DNA of 64,000 bases from positions 4,559,501 through 4,623,500 of the forward strand of contig JADANN010000099.1 of assembly GCA_018806985.1 (NCBI GenBank). Direction: 5' to 3'. This DNA comes from Angiostrongylus vasorum (taxonomy: Eukaryota > Nematoda > Chromadorea > Rhabditida > Metastrongylidae). This document shows, piece after piece, positions 22,788 through 33,900 of this stretch (position 1 is its first letter; each line of letters opens with the position of its first letter). A program made the translations under genes and the position numbers. The notes under the pieces are model-generated. The model was not told the origin of the DNA. It worked only from the letters and a program-made list of their open reading frames with translations, and made no database searches.

Positions 22788-23224
22788 TTAGCATGGCGGC
22801 AGGCGCAGTATCCTGTTGAAACAGGAAGATGACTGCAGGGGAAAACATCTGAGTTGCTGTCGATTTTATTCGTATATTCACATACCGTCATTGATGGATC
22901 TTCAGGCTCATCGGCCTCGTCGGCTGTCTCTCTACCCATCGAATTCGTATTCCTTGAAGTAACGCTTTCAATCTTCCTAAAAACAGGGCTATAAAATCTG
23001 ATTTCTAGAGTTACTTTTAAACCATGGAAAAATTCTAATCCCAAGGAAAATAATTACCTGGTAAGGAGATCGATTTCATTTGCTAGCTGCTTCTTCTCAG
23101 TCTCCACTTTCTCAATAATATGCAGAAGTCTATCTTCCAACTCTTCATTTCTCCTTTTCTGTTGCAGAAATTGATCCTCAAGCAATGCATACTTTGTACG
23201 CCAGTACTCGACATCATCACTCAT
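22788..23224 (-). CDS. Small coiled-coil protein, unrecognised
   Basis: Three exons join in frame: 23,058-23,224, 22,886-22,976 and 22,788-22,832, with a GTAATT and a GTATGTG donor and acceptors ending TTTTTAG and CCTGCAG. The product is about 100 residues. It opens with MSDDVEYWRTKYALLEDQFL and runs as a heptad-like helix through RNEELEDRLLHIIEKVETEK into ANEIDLLTRKIES. It then changes to an acidic tail (ETADEADEPEDPSM) and a short basic, cysteine-containing end. An in-frame ATG at 23,239 is an alternative start; TTCTCAG just before MSDD could be a trans-splice acceptor. It follows alpha-SNAP on the same strand by about 1.75 kb. I do not recognise the family; the coiled coil suggests a scaffold or adaptor, nothing more. 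Confidence 0.5.
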
Positions 23225-23734
23225 GGAACTGAGAACCATAGGAATTACAGCAATACCCACGGTACTCGGAACAATGTACACATAGATAATGGCTACGTCG
23301 AAAGAACTGAAGTAGTCTGCCCTGGATTGTAGCGCCTCGATTCTCACCAAAACCTAGGGCTAACAAAACATTCCTGAACGTAGAAATGAAGAATTGGTAG
23401 TGACATTTAGCTAAGTTAATTCCAATTTCTTCAACATATATGGAAAAGTCTCTTTCCTAGCTTTGAGCGCTCACTTTCCTATAGATCCTCATCCACAAAA
23501 CGTCCCACCCACTTTAACGCGTTCCTGCCGATGCCTAATTAGTTCTGTGTGGCGAACGCATGGAACAGCAAGTAATACCATGTCATAATGGACTTGCTGG
23601 TTTTCGTCGATAGCTTGTAATTTCTAATAACTACACACACTTAGTGACATAGTACATCAGAGCTCTATAGAAGAGACTTTGTCGTTATGGAGGATGAACG
23701 GTAAGAATGTTACTATTTAGTACTAATATTTAAT

Positions 23735-24083
23735 ATGTTCCTCCCAACGGTTTACCGCCACATCGTGGCTGCGAGGTGTTCCTGGGTGTCGGACTGCGAT
23801 GTAAAGAGGGGGATTCATTCACCCAGCATGGTCTTCCAAGCTCAGGAGTCCGACTTTTCCATTAGGAAGCCCAACTAAGAATAGAACCATTACCGGGATC
23901 CACCACCGTTCTGGTAGCAAACTAGTCGAATGGTGGCCAAATTTCCGTCCGATTTACTACGGCCGCGAATGCCTGTGGTGATGACGACCTAGGGCAAATT
24001 TTTGCCAGGCTGACTTCGGGATTCCAGGAATACACAATGTCTAAACCAGCAAAACTCCGAAAAACGGAGAATATGCTGGGGCC
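23735..24083 (+). mobile_element. Family D element fused to SINE A sequence
   Basis: A family D copy from GGTTTACCGCCACATCGTGG through GGTGATGACGACC to ATGCTGGGGCCCGCA. It does not end in its own terminal repeats but runs without a gap into a family A core piece at 24,084. Confidence 0.65.
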
Positions 24084-24133
24084 CGCAGACCTGTCTAGGA
24101 GGATAGCAGCATTGACTCGATACATCGGTAATT
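24084..24133 (+). mobile_element. SINE family A core fragment
   Basis: GACCTGTCTAGGAGGATAGC and TTGACTCGATACATCGGTA, attached directly to the 3' side of family D sequence. Only the middle of the SINE is present. Confidence 0.6.
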
Positions 24134-24600
24134 AAATACGACACATAAGACACAAATGGTATAGCCGAACCACAATAGAACAGCCACACAAATGAGCCTA
24201 AATCTTTCATTCAGAAGTAAAGCAAATGAACAAAACAAGGGTGAACGAGATAAACTGCCTAAACAATTATTGAGTTTCCCACCACCTTTCCCATCAAGTT
24301 TGGATTTCTTGGAAGAGAAATGCCGAACGCCTTCTAGCTCAAAATCTAGATTTGACTCCATATACAGTGGAAGATAAGGAGTGGAGAAGAAATAAGTCAG
24401 AAAACACACTGAGTAACTCTCTTCTCGCTCTATCCCTAGAAGATATCTGTAAGGAATCACGTAAAAGTCCAAAGATTCGTGGATAGACTGCGCCAAGCCA
24501 GACGCGATTGCAAGAAAGCAAGAAACGACAGCAGCAAAACACCACTTTTTCAGATGTAATATAGTATAATACATAGTACTAGGTTAAAAAACCTTCATAA
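24134..24600 (-). other. Open minus-strand frame of uncertain status
   Basis: A 159-residue frame (24,574 to 24,095) begins MYYTILHLKKWCFAAVVSCF, which looks like a signal anchor. It also has a second hydrophobic stretch, but it ends inside the SINE A fragment at 24.1 kb and shows no family motif. It could be a real exon of a membrane or secreted protein, or chance. It lies between the alpha-SNAP stop and the coiled-coil gene. Confidence 0.2.
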
Positions 24601-24969
24601 ATGAGTAGATAACATTAAAAGTCAGTAATATCTCCACATCAAGTGAAAAACAGCAAACATCACTTCTTAATTTTATTTTCGAAAAATCGATAATCGAAGA
24701 CATTCAGTCACAAGAAGGTCCCAAACATATGGTCCATAATAAACATAGCCTAGTCTGACTAAAAAGCTAAAACAACAAAAAAGTAAATTAGATATTTACA
24801 GGAGAACAATCACACAACCTTCACGGTGTTGATTAGATGAATGATAAATAATCGTTGATAGTTGGATAGGGCACTACAAAAACGGCAAAACAGGCGAGAA
24901 CGAAGTCTCGGTAAACCAAAACACAAAACTGCGATGCACCAACCTTATCGGATAAGGCCAATCATGTAA

Positions 24970-27900
24970 CTACTTAAGATCATCCTCATCTTCCTTGTTA
25001 ATGGTTCTTTTGATCTTAACCAGTAATCCTGTATGCCACTGGTCAAGTCGACTGATTTTATCGTATGCCTTGACGGTATCTGTGAATAACTCTTCATTAC
25101 CGTCCTCGAGACATGCTATAACGTCCTGAAAAACTGGGATGCCTTAGCGAGAATACATGTCACACATTATTCCACAACTTTCATAATCACACGTTTAGAG
25201 GCATCGCGTGCCAATTTCACAGCAAGATTAGAAAAAGGAGAGGAGACGAGAAAAGATAAAAACATCCTAAAACTTTCACTAACTACCACTCAATCAAGTT
25301 TTCCAAACCTCCATTATACTACACAACGTACACTGTAATGATTCATAACCCTCTTATCTTTCCATTACTGCAGTCCGCCTAAGCGCTTTCGATAACAAAA
25401 TAAACAACTACAACAATATTGAGATTACCTCTTCCGGAAGATCGCGTATTACACATTACACCACCACACCTTACCGCACCGTATCGTATTACACTTTAAC
25501 ACTGCATAGAGAATATACAACTGTTTCCATGAGATATATTCATGATCTCGGGCAATAAAGAAATGTACCTTGACTAATTTGGCTTCTCGTGAATCTGCAA
25601 ACGAAGGTGATACATCTTCGTAACGCTTCAACGCGTGTTGTGCATCAAGCTAGAACGATTCATAGCTGTCATCAAATACAAAAAAGGGGGTGGAAAAGAT
25701 CATTGGCATTCCAAGTAAAGTTTTTTTTAAAGAAGCTCTTGAGGTGTAAAAGCAATAGACCCTAGAAAACCCTATGAAAAAAAAAAGAAAAAAAGTATCT
25801 GATAACGTTTTCTTCGTGACGCACTATATTAGAAATTGAACAAATTCATATTTAGTGACCTTTCTAACGTAATTTTCTAGCACGTTAGCACTTACTCACC
25901 GGATCAATACAAAGGTAGCACAAAAGAGCCTGGAAGAAATGATTCTTCGCGGCGTATTTCAGTGTTGGATGGTCGGCCTCCCACATTGCTATCTCCTCGA
26001 ACACAGCTACCGCTTTTTGGTATTGTTCCAGTTGAGCAGCATACTAAAAGAAAAGGACACGACAATCACAACGATGCTGAAATATTCGCAAAACTAGGAC
26101 CCCGAGCAAGACCGAACCACGACTACCCTCTCGGGAACTCGCGTATTACAGACTGCACCACCGAGCCCCAGCCTTGCGTTTCTCTCAGCTAGCTGAGAGT
26201 TTTACAAACTACAAAAGACTTTTCTTGCATCTAAACACCAAGAAACTGTTGAGAAGTAAAAGAGCTGGGAAATTCAACGTTAACAGAGATTACCTTCTAC
26301 CGAACTAATTCATCACAGCGCAAAAGCGCAGGAACTATTGGAGTCTCTCATCACGATTAACTAGCTATCACTGGATATCAAGCTAAACTCCAATGAGTAA
26401 TTTGCTCTGCAAAAAATCTCTAGAGCAAAAGAAAACTTGTCTCTTACCTGGGCGACTTTGATCAGACACTTTGTTGCACTACTTTTCGACTCTTCCCCTT
26501 TATAGTAATCAGCGGCTTTTTGATAATGCTGAATACATTGTTCCGTGTCTGGACATTCAGTTTCAAATCTTAAAACGCATTACTATTGTTTTAAAGAAGA
26601 TCTCAACGAGAAGTAAACAGTGTTAACTTTTTTATCTACTCCCTATTAAAGATTTTTATGGCAGGTTATTATGTGTGATACAACCACAATGGTGCTGTAT
26701 TTCCAAAATTCCGGACGGCAGGTGTCTACAGTGGGAATCGAACATAATATTACTCTTTCCCGGAGGCTAACGCGTTCACCACCACACCATGTGGGTCCCT
26801 CGTTTCGTCTTTCTCTTAGCTAGTGGCTGATATCACTGTTAAAGTGTAAATTACTTAAAAAAATTCTAAAGTTTAAAAGATTACTGAAAAAATGTTTCTA
26901 AAAAAAAAGACTGCTAGAAATGCGAAACCAAGAGCCAGTATAGTGTGATGGTGAACACGTTAGCCCCCAGAAAGCGTAACAGCGTGTTCGATCCCCACCG
27001 CAAAAACCTGCGGTCTACAGTTTTGCAAATATATCAGCATCGTTGAGGAGTAAACAGTAGTTTGGTCGTTAAACAACATTAATACTAAAATATTTAGAAA
27101 GTACTCACAATTCAGCAATTGTAACGTGGTTTTTTGCAGCCATATTGAAGCGTCCCATATCTGTATAGATCTCACATGTTTTCAAAAGACAGTCCACAGC
27201 TAACTGAATGAACACAGAGGTAATTCACCAGTTTTATAATAACTTCGCTATGTTCCTCATCGATTAAAAATTTGGTTGAATTAATCGACCTAGTAAAAAT
27301 ACTTTCGAAAAAGTCATTTCAGAGCAATAGTAGATGTGCTCTCAAAGCTAGGTAATACAAACATTCATTTGGATATTTGCACTGCCTGTCCTCACTGGTT
27401 GTGCGGACACCAGCATATTCTCCACTTTTAGAAATATTGTTGGTTTAGCCATTGAGTTTCCCTGGAGTCCCAACGTCAACTTAGCCAAAGTCTGCCCCAC
27501 GTCGTCACCACCAAGGGCAGCCGCCCTGCGGATCAGAGTGGAATTTGCCACCATGCAATTAGTCGGATACCAGGACGGGGGTGGATCCTGGTATCAGTTT
27601 ACTCTTAGCTAGGCTTCCTGATGGAAACGCTGGACCCCTTCTCAGCTTGGAAGACTCTGCCGGGGGACGAATCGCCTTGCTGTACATGTCAGTCCGACAT
27701 CCAGGAACACCTCCAAGCAACGATGAAGCGGCAAACCAGTAGGAGGTATTACAAACAGACGAACATTAGTATAGCAGACCTTAAACGAAAGAAAAGCATC
27801 AGCAAATTTTCATGATATACCTGTGGGTTGATCTTCCTGTAACAGTTGGCAGCTTCGGCATACTGGCTTGCACATTCGTGTTTGGAATCCCCCTTAAAAC

Positions 27901-29926
27901 CGCATTATGGTTATACCGACTAAATATTTCAGCAACCAGAAGAAACAAATGCAATACTTTCGCTCCATTTAGTTCAGCTGCCCTCACGAAAGCGTCACCT
28001 CCTTCCTTCCATAGTTTCGCCATTTTGAACAGGTTTCCAGCCTTAAGAAACAAAAAATAACATAAAATATATCAGGCACGAACCACAACGTCAGAAATAG
28101 AACACGAATTTATTCACTTTATTCTAGAAAAACACTCTGGTTACGCCTCAGTGTTCGTGCTTCTTACTGGTCTTCGTTGTCGAACACCTTCAAAAGACCT
28201 TTCCTGGTCACCAAAGCGGATCGATCTAGGCACCCTTCTTTTGTTCCTTGGACGAACACCCATTCTAGTGAAAGAAAGTTCAAGTTCATGAACTCTTTTC
28301 GCGAATTTCCGTCGTTCGATTGTGACCTCGACACTTTCGATATTATGTTCCTGGCGGCAGTGAAGGTCTCGATCCTTCCCAGTTGCGAAGGCATTCGTGC
28401 AGTCTGTCTCGTAACACTGGAAGTGATTTCCGCTGGGATTCTTCTCGACGTGAAGTCGATGGAAAGGGCAATGTGTCTCGTCAATGTGAACATGCAGTGC
28501 TCTCTGGCTCAGGAACATCTTCGAACATGCAGAGCACTCATGAGAGTGTGCGGTTCTGTAATGGGACTCGAACGCGACGATGTCGTCGAAGTCGCGCCCA
28601 CATAACTCGCATTCTGCAGAAGGACTACCATCAGTGGAAAACGCGTCGTCCACTCCTTTCGAATTGTCGTCGTCACTAGTCACGGACGACTTAGAACAAC
28701 CCTGAGCACACCACATTAAGGACATAAACGGAACGAACACTGTATAAAATAACGATTATAAACCTCAATGATGCTGAGATATTTGCGAAACTCCGGACGG
28801 CATGTGTCTGCGGTGGAAATCGAAGACACTATTACTCTTTCCGGGAGATAACGCGTTCACCACCACACCATGCGCCTCCTTCGTTTCGCTTGTCTCTCAG
28901 CTGTTTTCTATCTACGAGTGCTATCAGCAATCACCCATCAATGGAACTGATCTGGGGAGGGCAAATCGGCATTGAAAACCCAGTTACGCTGAGGCTTTTT
29001 TACCATTATGGATGATTTCGCATAATACCCTGCCGTGGAAATTGTAGAAGGCAGTATATAAAAAAGTTAACATAATGATTATTGGGTCATTATGATTATT
29101 ATGACGGGTGACTGCGGTTGGCAGCGTTAGGTAGAAAACTAGTTGACAGAATAGCAGAGCAAGGGCATCCGTGGCGCAGTACGTAATGCGCGAGTCTTCG
29201 GAAACGGAAATCGTGGTTCGATCTGGCTTGGGGTCCAAGCTTTGCGAATATCCCAGCATCGTTATGGTTATAATGAGTATTGTTCTCCACCTTGAAATCT
29301 GACCATAGAACTCGCTATGTGGATCAGTGTGTTAGGTAAGGAGCTAGGATGAACATAAAGAAGGTGTCAAAGTTTCGATAAATGCATAACTTTTTCCACG
29401 GTTAACGATAGAAAAACTAATTTCAACACAATTCCAACTGCAACTGTCAACTTTTCGAAACAAAGCCACTTACAAACGGACCCAGTACATTTGTAACTAA
29501 AAGTGTAACTGCTTAAGGGATAACAACGTAGGGGAAATTACAACGCTTAGTGAAAAGTGAAACCACTAGATGCTTGAATAAAACGTATTACATAAACGTA
29601 AAGAACCAATGTAAACCTGATGTGAAGAGCAAGAAAAAAAGCTATTGAGTCCCTTAACGCGATTTCATCTGACAGTGAATAAGAGGGACATCGAAATTTT
29701 GACCTTCAATTCCAGCCCGAAGGTTCAACACCTCACTCTTCAGCCCTATTTACATCAGAAACTGTCGACTGACCAAAAAGTTTGAGATACATACCTGAAC
29801 GAATAAGTCCGCTGCTTCATCAGCACTGCTTCCGCCAAAGATTTTTCCTAGAAAACCTCCACCACCACGACACTTCCTTTCCGCTTCCTCCAGCTTGCGT
29901 CTTGCTTTCACCTCACTATCGGCCAT
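24970..29926 (-). CDS. snap-1: Alpha-SNAP (NSF attachment protein), complete
   Basis: Eight exons join in perfect phase: 29795-29926, 27958-28041, 27821-27892, 27109-27203, 26448-26568, 25900-26043, 25569-25649 and 24970-25125. Total about 294 residues, the usual size for the family. The N-terminus [19 protein letters not shown] with [10 protein letters not shown] is the membrane-binding region. TPR-like helices follow: [68 protein letters not shown] and [11 protein letters not shown]. The acidic C-terminus with [16 protein letters not shown] and EDEDDLK is the NSF-stimulating end. The protein recruits NSF to SNARE complexes and drives their disassembly in the cytosol. Three of the seven introns end in AAG. 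Intron 1 contains an entire zinc-finger gene on the same strand; other introns hold family B and D repeats. The symbol follows the nematode name for alpha-SNAP. Confidence 0.93.
26055..26200 (-). mobile_element. Family B' arm in an alpha-SNAP intron
   Basis: AACGATGCTGAAATATTCGC, then AAGACCGAACCACGACTACC (B-box side) and TGCACCACCGAGCCCC (A-box side), ending TTTCTCTCAGCTAG. Confidence 0.6.
26685..27050. mobile_element. Family B foldback with separated arms
   Basis: Left arm 26,685-26,830 (minus) and right arm 26,925-27,050 (plus) are inverted copies with about 95 bases of A-rich sequence between them. The right arm has GTATAGTGTGATGGTGAACA and GTGTTCGATCCCCACC. It lies in the alpha-SNAP intron between 26,568 and 27,109. 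Confidence 0.6.
27356..27752 (-). mobile_element. Family D element in an alpha-SNAP intron
   Basis: Minus-strand copy: TGTGCGGACACCAGCATATT at the left, TGGATCCTGGTATCAGTTTA in the middle, and ATGAAGCGGCAAACCAGTAG (the 5' end) at the right. Same transcriptional orientation as the host gene. Confidence 0.7.
28109..28123 (-). terminator. Polyadenylation signals of the nested zinc-finger gene
   Basis: Two AATAAA hexamers on the minus strand (28,118-28,123 and 28,109-28,114) lie 18 to 32 bases past the stop codon. The nested gene therefore has its own 3' end inside the host intron. Confidence 0.6.
28141..28725 (-). CDS. ZNF511-like C2H2 zinc-finger protein, nested gene
   Basis: An uninterrupted 194-codon frame from ATG at 28,725 to TAA at 28,141. 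Three C2H2-type fingers are visible: [19 protein letters not shown] followed by TAH (with [16 protein letters not shown] closing the spacing), [20 protein letters not shown] with THC, and the wider [20 protein letters not shown] with RQEH. The last pair, with a Cys-x4-Cys spacing and the preceding NHFQCYE, is the ZNF511 pattern. The Arg/Lys-rich C-terminus includes [19 protein letters not shown]511 is a poorly characterised nuclear protein, so a nucleic-acid-binding role is inference. The gene lies inside intron 1 of alpha-SNAP on the same strand, lacks introns and has its own AATAAA, so it is either a retrocopy or a compact nested gene. An ATG at 28,716 is an alternative start. Confidence 0.8.
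   Translation of the reverse strand: MSLMWCAQGCSKSSVTSDDDNSKGVDDAFSTDGSPSAECELCGRDFDDIVAFESHYRTAHSHECSACSKMFLSQRALHVHIDETHCPFHRLHVEKNPSGNHFQCYETDCTNAFATGKDRDLHCRQEHNIESVEVTIERRKFAKRVHELELSFTRMGVRPRNKRRVPRSIRFGDQERSFEGVRQRRPVRSTNTEA
28765..29060 (-). mobile_element. Family B element in alpha-SNAP intron 1
   Basis: Left arm AATGATGCTGAGATATTTGC with GGTGGAAATCGAAGACAC and TTCACCACCACACCATGCGC, then the loop region with ATCAATGGAACTGATCTGGG. The right arm is reduced to the CATAATACCCTGCCGTGGAA tail and AGGCAGTATATAAAAAAG. Confidence 0.65.
29118..29285 (+). mobile_element. Family B' arm in alpha-SNAP intron 1
   Basis: GCATCCGTGGCGCAGTACGT (A-box region), CGTGGTTCGATCTGGCTTGG (B box) and the tail AATATCCCAGCATCGTTATG. 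Antisense to the host gene. Confidence 0.6.
29300..29780 (-). other. Alpha-SNAP intron 1, remaining part
   Basis: No coding potential or repeat family recognised; ends at the exon 1 donor at 29,794. Confidence 0.4.
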
Positions 29927-30439
29927 TGCCACGAATCTACAACGAGTCCCGGTAGAAAAAAGCATAGACACGTCGATGTCGACGGATTACAGCGTTCAAA
30001 AGTGCAGCTAATAAATATAGTGAATCAATTTCCCAAAATAGCCGTTATACACAAAGACCCTGAAAAGGAGAGATTGTCAACAAGGATATAATGGGCGCAA
30101 AAATCAATAATTCGCTGGGTGGCCCAACCACGGCAATGGCAACCATCACAAACCTCACCTCAGCTGAAGCGACATTTCCTTTTAACTCAGCCATTACACT
30201 TCACCAGTATAGAACTACCCGAGTTCTCCACGACTTCACACAAGACAAAAAGGAACTTCGTACAAAAAACTGGATAGAACGCACGGCTAACACTGACCAT
30301 GACCTTCCCGACCTCAGCTCGAAAACGGAAATAGTTATACCGGCAAATTAAGCCTCAACTAAGCACGACGTCTCGGAACTGAATACGACGGCCAGGGCAA
30401 GTGAACGCCTATCTGGTGACACGAACACAGCGCTACCGT

Positions 30440-30660
30440 AACCTCAATGACTTACCTGGATACTTGGATGGCCCGGCTTCACTGCTTGTGCGGGCTCCTG
30501 CATAATCTCCACTTTTTCAGAGTTTTGTTGGTTTAGCCACTGTGATTCTCTGGAGCCCTGAGGTCACCTTGGTCAAAGTCTGTCCTAGGTTGTCACAACC
30601 ACAGGCGGTCGCCGTCCTTGTGGATCAGAGGGAGATTTGCCACCGCGCGACTAACTTCTC
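30440..30660 (-). mobile_element. Family D element, 3' half
   Basis: Minus copy from CTTGGATGGCCCGGCTTCAC to GGGAGATTTGCCACCGCGCG; the 5' half is missing. Lies between the 5' end of alpha-SNAP and the 3' end of the borealin-like gene. Confidence 0.6.
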
Positions 30661-30933
30661 CGCGAGGAGCTTTAACCTCAATAACAGCTTTTAAACTCGC
30701 ATATGTATTACCCACATACGATTGGTCGCGTTCCGGACAGATTTATTATAAAACGAAACTCATTGCATACGGTTGTACATAAAGATATTGTGACGTACAA
30801 TTAATAGCATAAGACGGGACAATTTTGAAAACGAAATAATGCCTAAATTCGCACAGATAGAAGAACAGCTCATTATCGCGATAAATCACCACAACAATCA
30901 GATCGGTCGATGGAGCGTTTCTTTCCAGGGATT

Positions 30934-33900
30934 TTAGAGCAGTTGTGGTGGAGATCGCTGAACTTGTGATATCTTCTTAAGCACAAGACGCTTGACTGTT
31001 GACACAGCATCGCGTGAGGCAGGAGTTAAGGCTTCTCCATCATCCATTATGATCTGAGATTAAGAAGATTACATTTCATTTCACAAGCTTCATATCGTTG
31101 TTCTAAAAGTGTTGACCTTTTTAAAATGCGTTGTGTAGACGTTAAAGGCACCAATATTAAGTAAGTTAAACGACAACAGGGCGTGTGTGGCGCACTGGTC
31201 GGAGGCACCCTGCAATACACATGGGGTCGATTCTCGCTCTGGAGGCTCAACAAACGCCTACCCCGGGGTCGGCCACCACGAGTCATTGTAAATGCTAGAT
31301 ATGCATTCAATCACCTCTAAACAATGCTTAATGAGGTCGAATGCAATGCGCATCCCTAAGAGATTGATCAACGGCGAGAGCTTTATCCTTTACCCTTTTA
31401 TCGAAAAATAGCATAATACGTTTTTAAATGACCACCGTGAAGAAATATTCCTATTAAAGTAGTTATGTACATAATTATATACATGTCTGGTAGGTAGTTC
31501 AGCTTTGGCATGTCTACCTCAACAATAAAGATAAAGAAAGTGTCCGTTCAGAAACATAACAATACGTGGTGAAATTGTGTGGAACTCACCTTATTCATGA
31601 AGGTGGGCTCATAACGAATCTAACTGGGCGATTAAAGATGGCGTTTTTAAGAAATAACAGCAGTGGAGAACAGCTGGTTACGTAGTACACTGCATTACAG
31701 CTCATTACATTGTTGTATCATATTCACCGCTCAGATCCTACAGTTGTCTGGAACCATCTAACTCTCTCTGAGGCACATGGAAACGCCCTAGCACCATAAC
31801 ACACGATTCCAGGCACTATCGACTTGACCGGCATTCGACTACATTCATAACGAAAACGCAAATCCTTAAGCAGCAGCAGAATCCAAACGCAAAAAGTCTG
31901 AGGACCATCATAGATGGTTGAAAGTGGAAATGGTTGGAATGTATGAAATACTGGGATCTGCACAATAACTGTAAAAATGGGTCACATGAAAAAGAAAGGT
32001 AAACATGCTCTGTGTTCTAGTCCTACAAATATCATGACGGCTTAGGCTATGGTTTCTGACGAGCAGATTTTAGTTTAAACATATGAAACCACTTTGACAC
32101 ATTCGCGACAGTGTAAATCATACATTAGCCACAATGCCAAAATAATGGTCGTTTCTAACTGCCAACCATTTCAACCCCTGGTGAAAATCACTTTTTTACG
32201 CAACCCAATATCACATACTGTGCGGATCCCAGCTCTTCTCCCACTAGGTCGTTTCTTCTCTTCCATACTCTACGAAGGTCTTGGGATATTGCTGATGGCT
32301 TCGACTGCTGCTTGGATATTTTCGACCCCATTCAGAAATCGGTCGATTTCCTCTGGAATAGCTCTTCCGTACATTCGTACTAGGGCGTTTCCAGATCATC
32401 ACCTTCTGACTCTACTGGATTTAACAGAGCTCGCTGATTCCAGGTGACCCTCATAGCAATTTCCCGACCCCGAGTATAAATGAGAGCCTTGCTGGGTCCC
32501 ATGAGGGGTCAAACAAGCGTCTTGCTCGTAGTGAAAGACATCGCTGCCATTTCGCTACCCAATTCAGTGAGCTTTATTAACTAAATTAAAAACCATATGA
32601 ATTCCGAAATCCTCTCCAAACAGATTCACTTTTCCTTCACTTTACCACGAAGAAATTCTGTCTTTTTGCAGTCCATCAAACATGTTCTTCCCATTTTTTT
32701 CCACTAGGCTCATAATTCGAACAGCAAATCGATCCTACAAGCAGGATTTCGAAGAACGAGAAATTTTGGTACTTTGCACAGCATTGGTTTTGTTAACTGA
32801 AGCTCGGCGTTCAGCGCCGTTGTCCCTTAGAACGAAGCCTAATTTTAAACCTTAGTGAGACACTTAGTGAAACAAAGCAGAAAAAAAAGAACCAGCACTG
32901 TGTGGTTGTGAACGCATTAGCCCTTGAAAATAGTAATAGCTGGTTCGATCCCCACCGCAGACACCTGCAGTCAGGAGTTTTCAAATAACTCGGTATCATT
33001 GTGATTATACTTCATGGGATTGTTGATTCTTTGACAATGAACCATAATTTCCTGATAACAGGGCAGTTGAGGGATTGCGAACACGGCCAGATTGCAAATT
33101 AGATTTCGCTCTATTGTGTTGGTCAAACAACCGGCTAATGAACCTGTTCAAGGGAAGATTTTCTGTAAATCATGAGCGCAGAAAATGGGTTTGCGGTACG
33201 ATCTCTTCTACATTGCACAGTTCTCGATAAGCATCATGTGGCTATAAAACAAAATGTAAAAAATCTTCTAAGCGCCAAAAGAAACCACCGGAAAGAAAAC
33301 GAGCTCCACACACATCCTATCGAACACTAAGGCTTGTCAAAAATTGAAGTGTATAAGCTTGAATCATGTCAACAGAAGTTAGACTCAACTTCGTTTCGGT
33401 GGACCCTCTATCGAGAGCTAACAAAAACATACGAAGACACCGGGAAATCTCTTGTGGTCTGCGTCGAACAATCTGGAGCAAATCGGAGGACAGAAGCAGA
33501 TGACGAGGAGAAAGAACACATCCATGTGTATGTACCTGTTCCTGTCTGGTAGATCACATCGTAAACAACATTCACAAACAGTCGCAATTTAATAGAAAGT
33601 CGATCCTGGGCACTGTGTTTCATTTCCCACTCTCTTTATTACAACAAATCATTGATGTTGTGACAATAGTGCTCATATAGACATATTCTACAGCCTGAAT
33701 TCTTACAATTTATCATTTTTACATCATATTTACATTTATATTCATTACAATACGCAATCTTTAGACTCTGCACATGTTTGCCACCTTTTGCAAACAGCTT
33801 GATTACCTTTATCCAGCAGTGTAAACGAGTGCCGCCGCAAAGCCGAACAAGGTATTCGTGACGAATTCCTTGCCAGTAACATGACAAAGGCAGCTTTTAT

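Noticed and set aside
22610..22881. Longer minus-strand frames downstream of the coiled-coil exons.
   Set aside because: The phase from the second exon leads to a stop after 14 residues; the longer frames are out of phase.
30091..30351. 86-residue plus-strand frame upstream of alpha-SNAP.
   Set aside because: No motif, no splice context, and it overlaps the likely promoter region of alpha-SNAP on the other strand.
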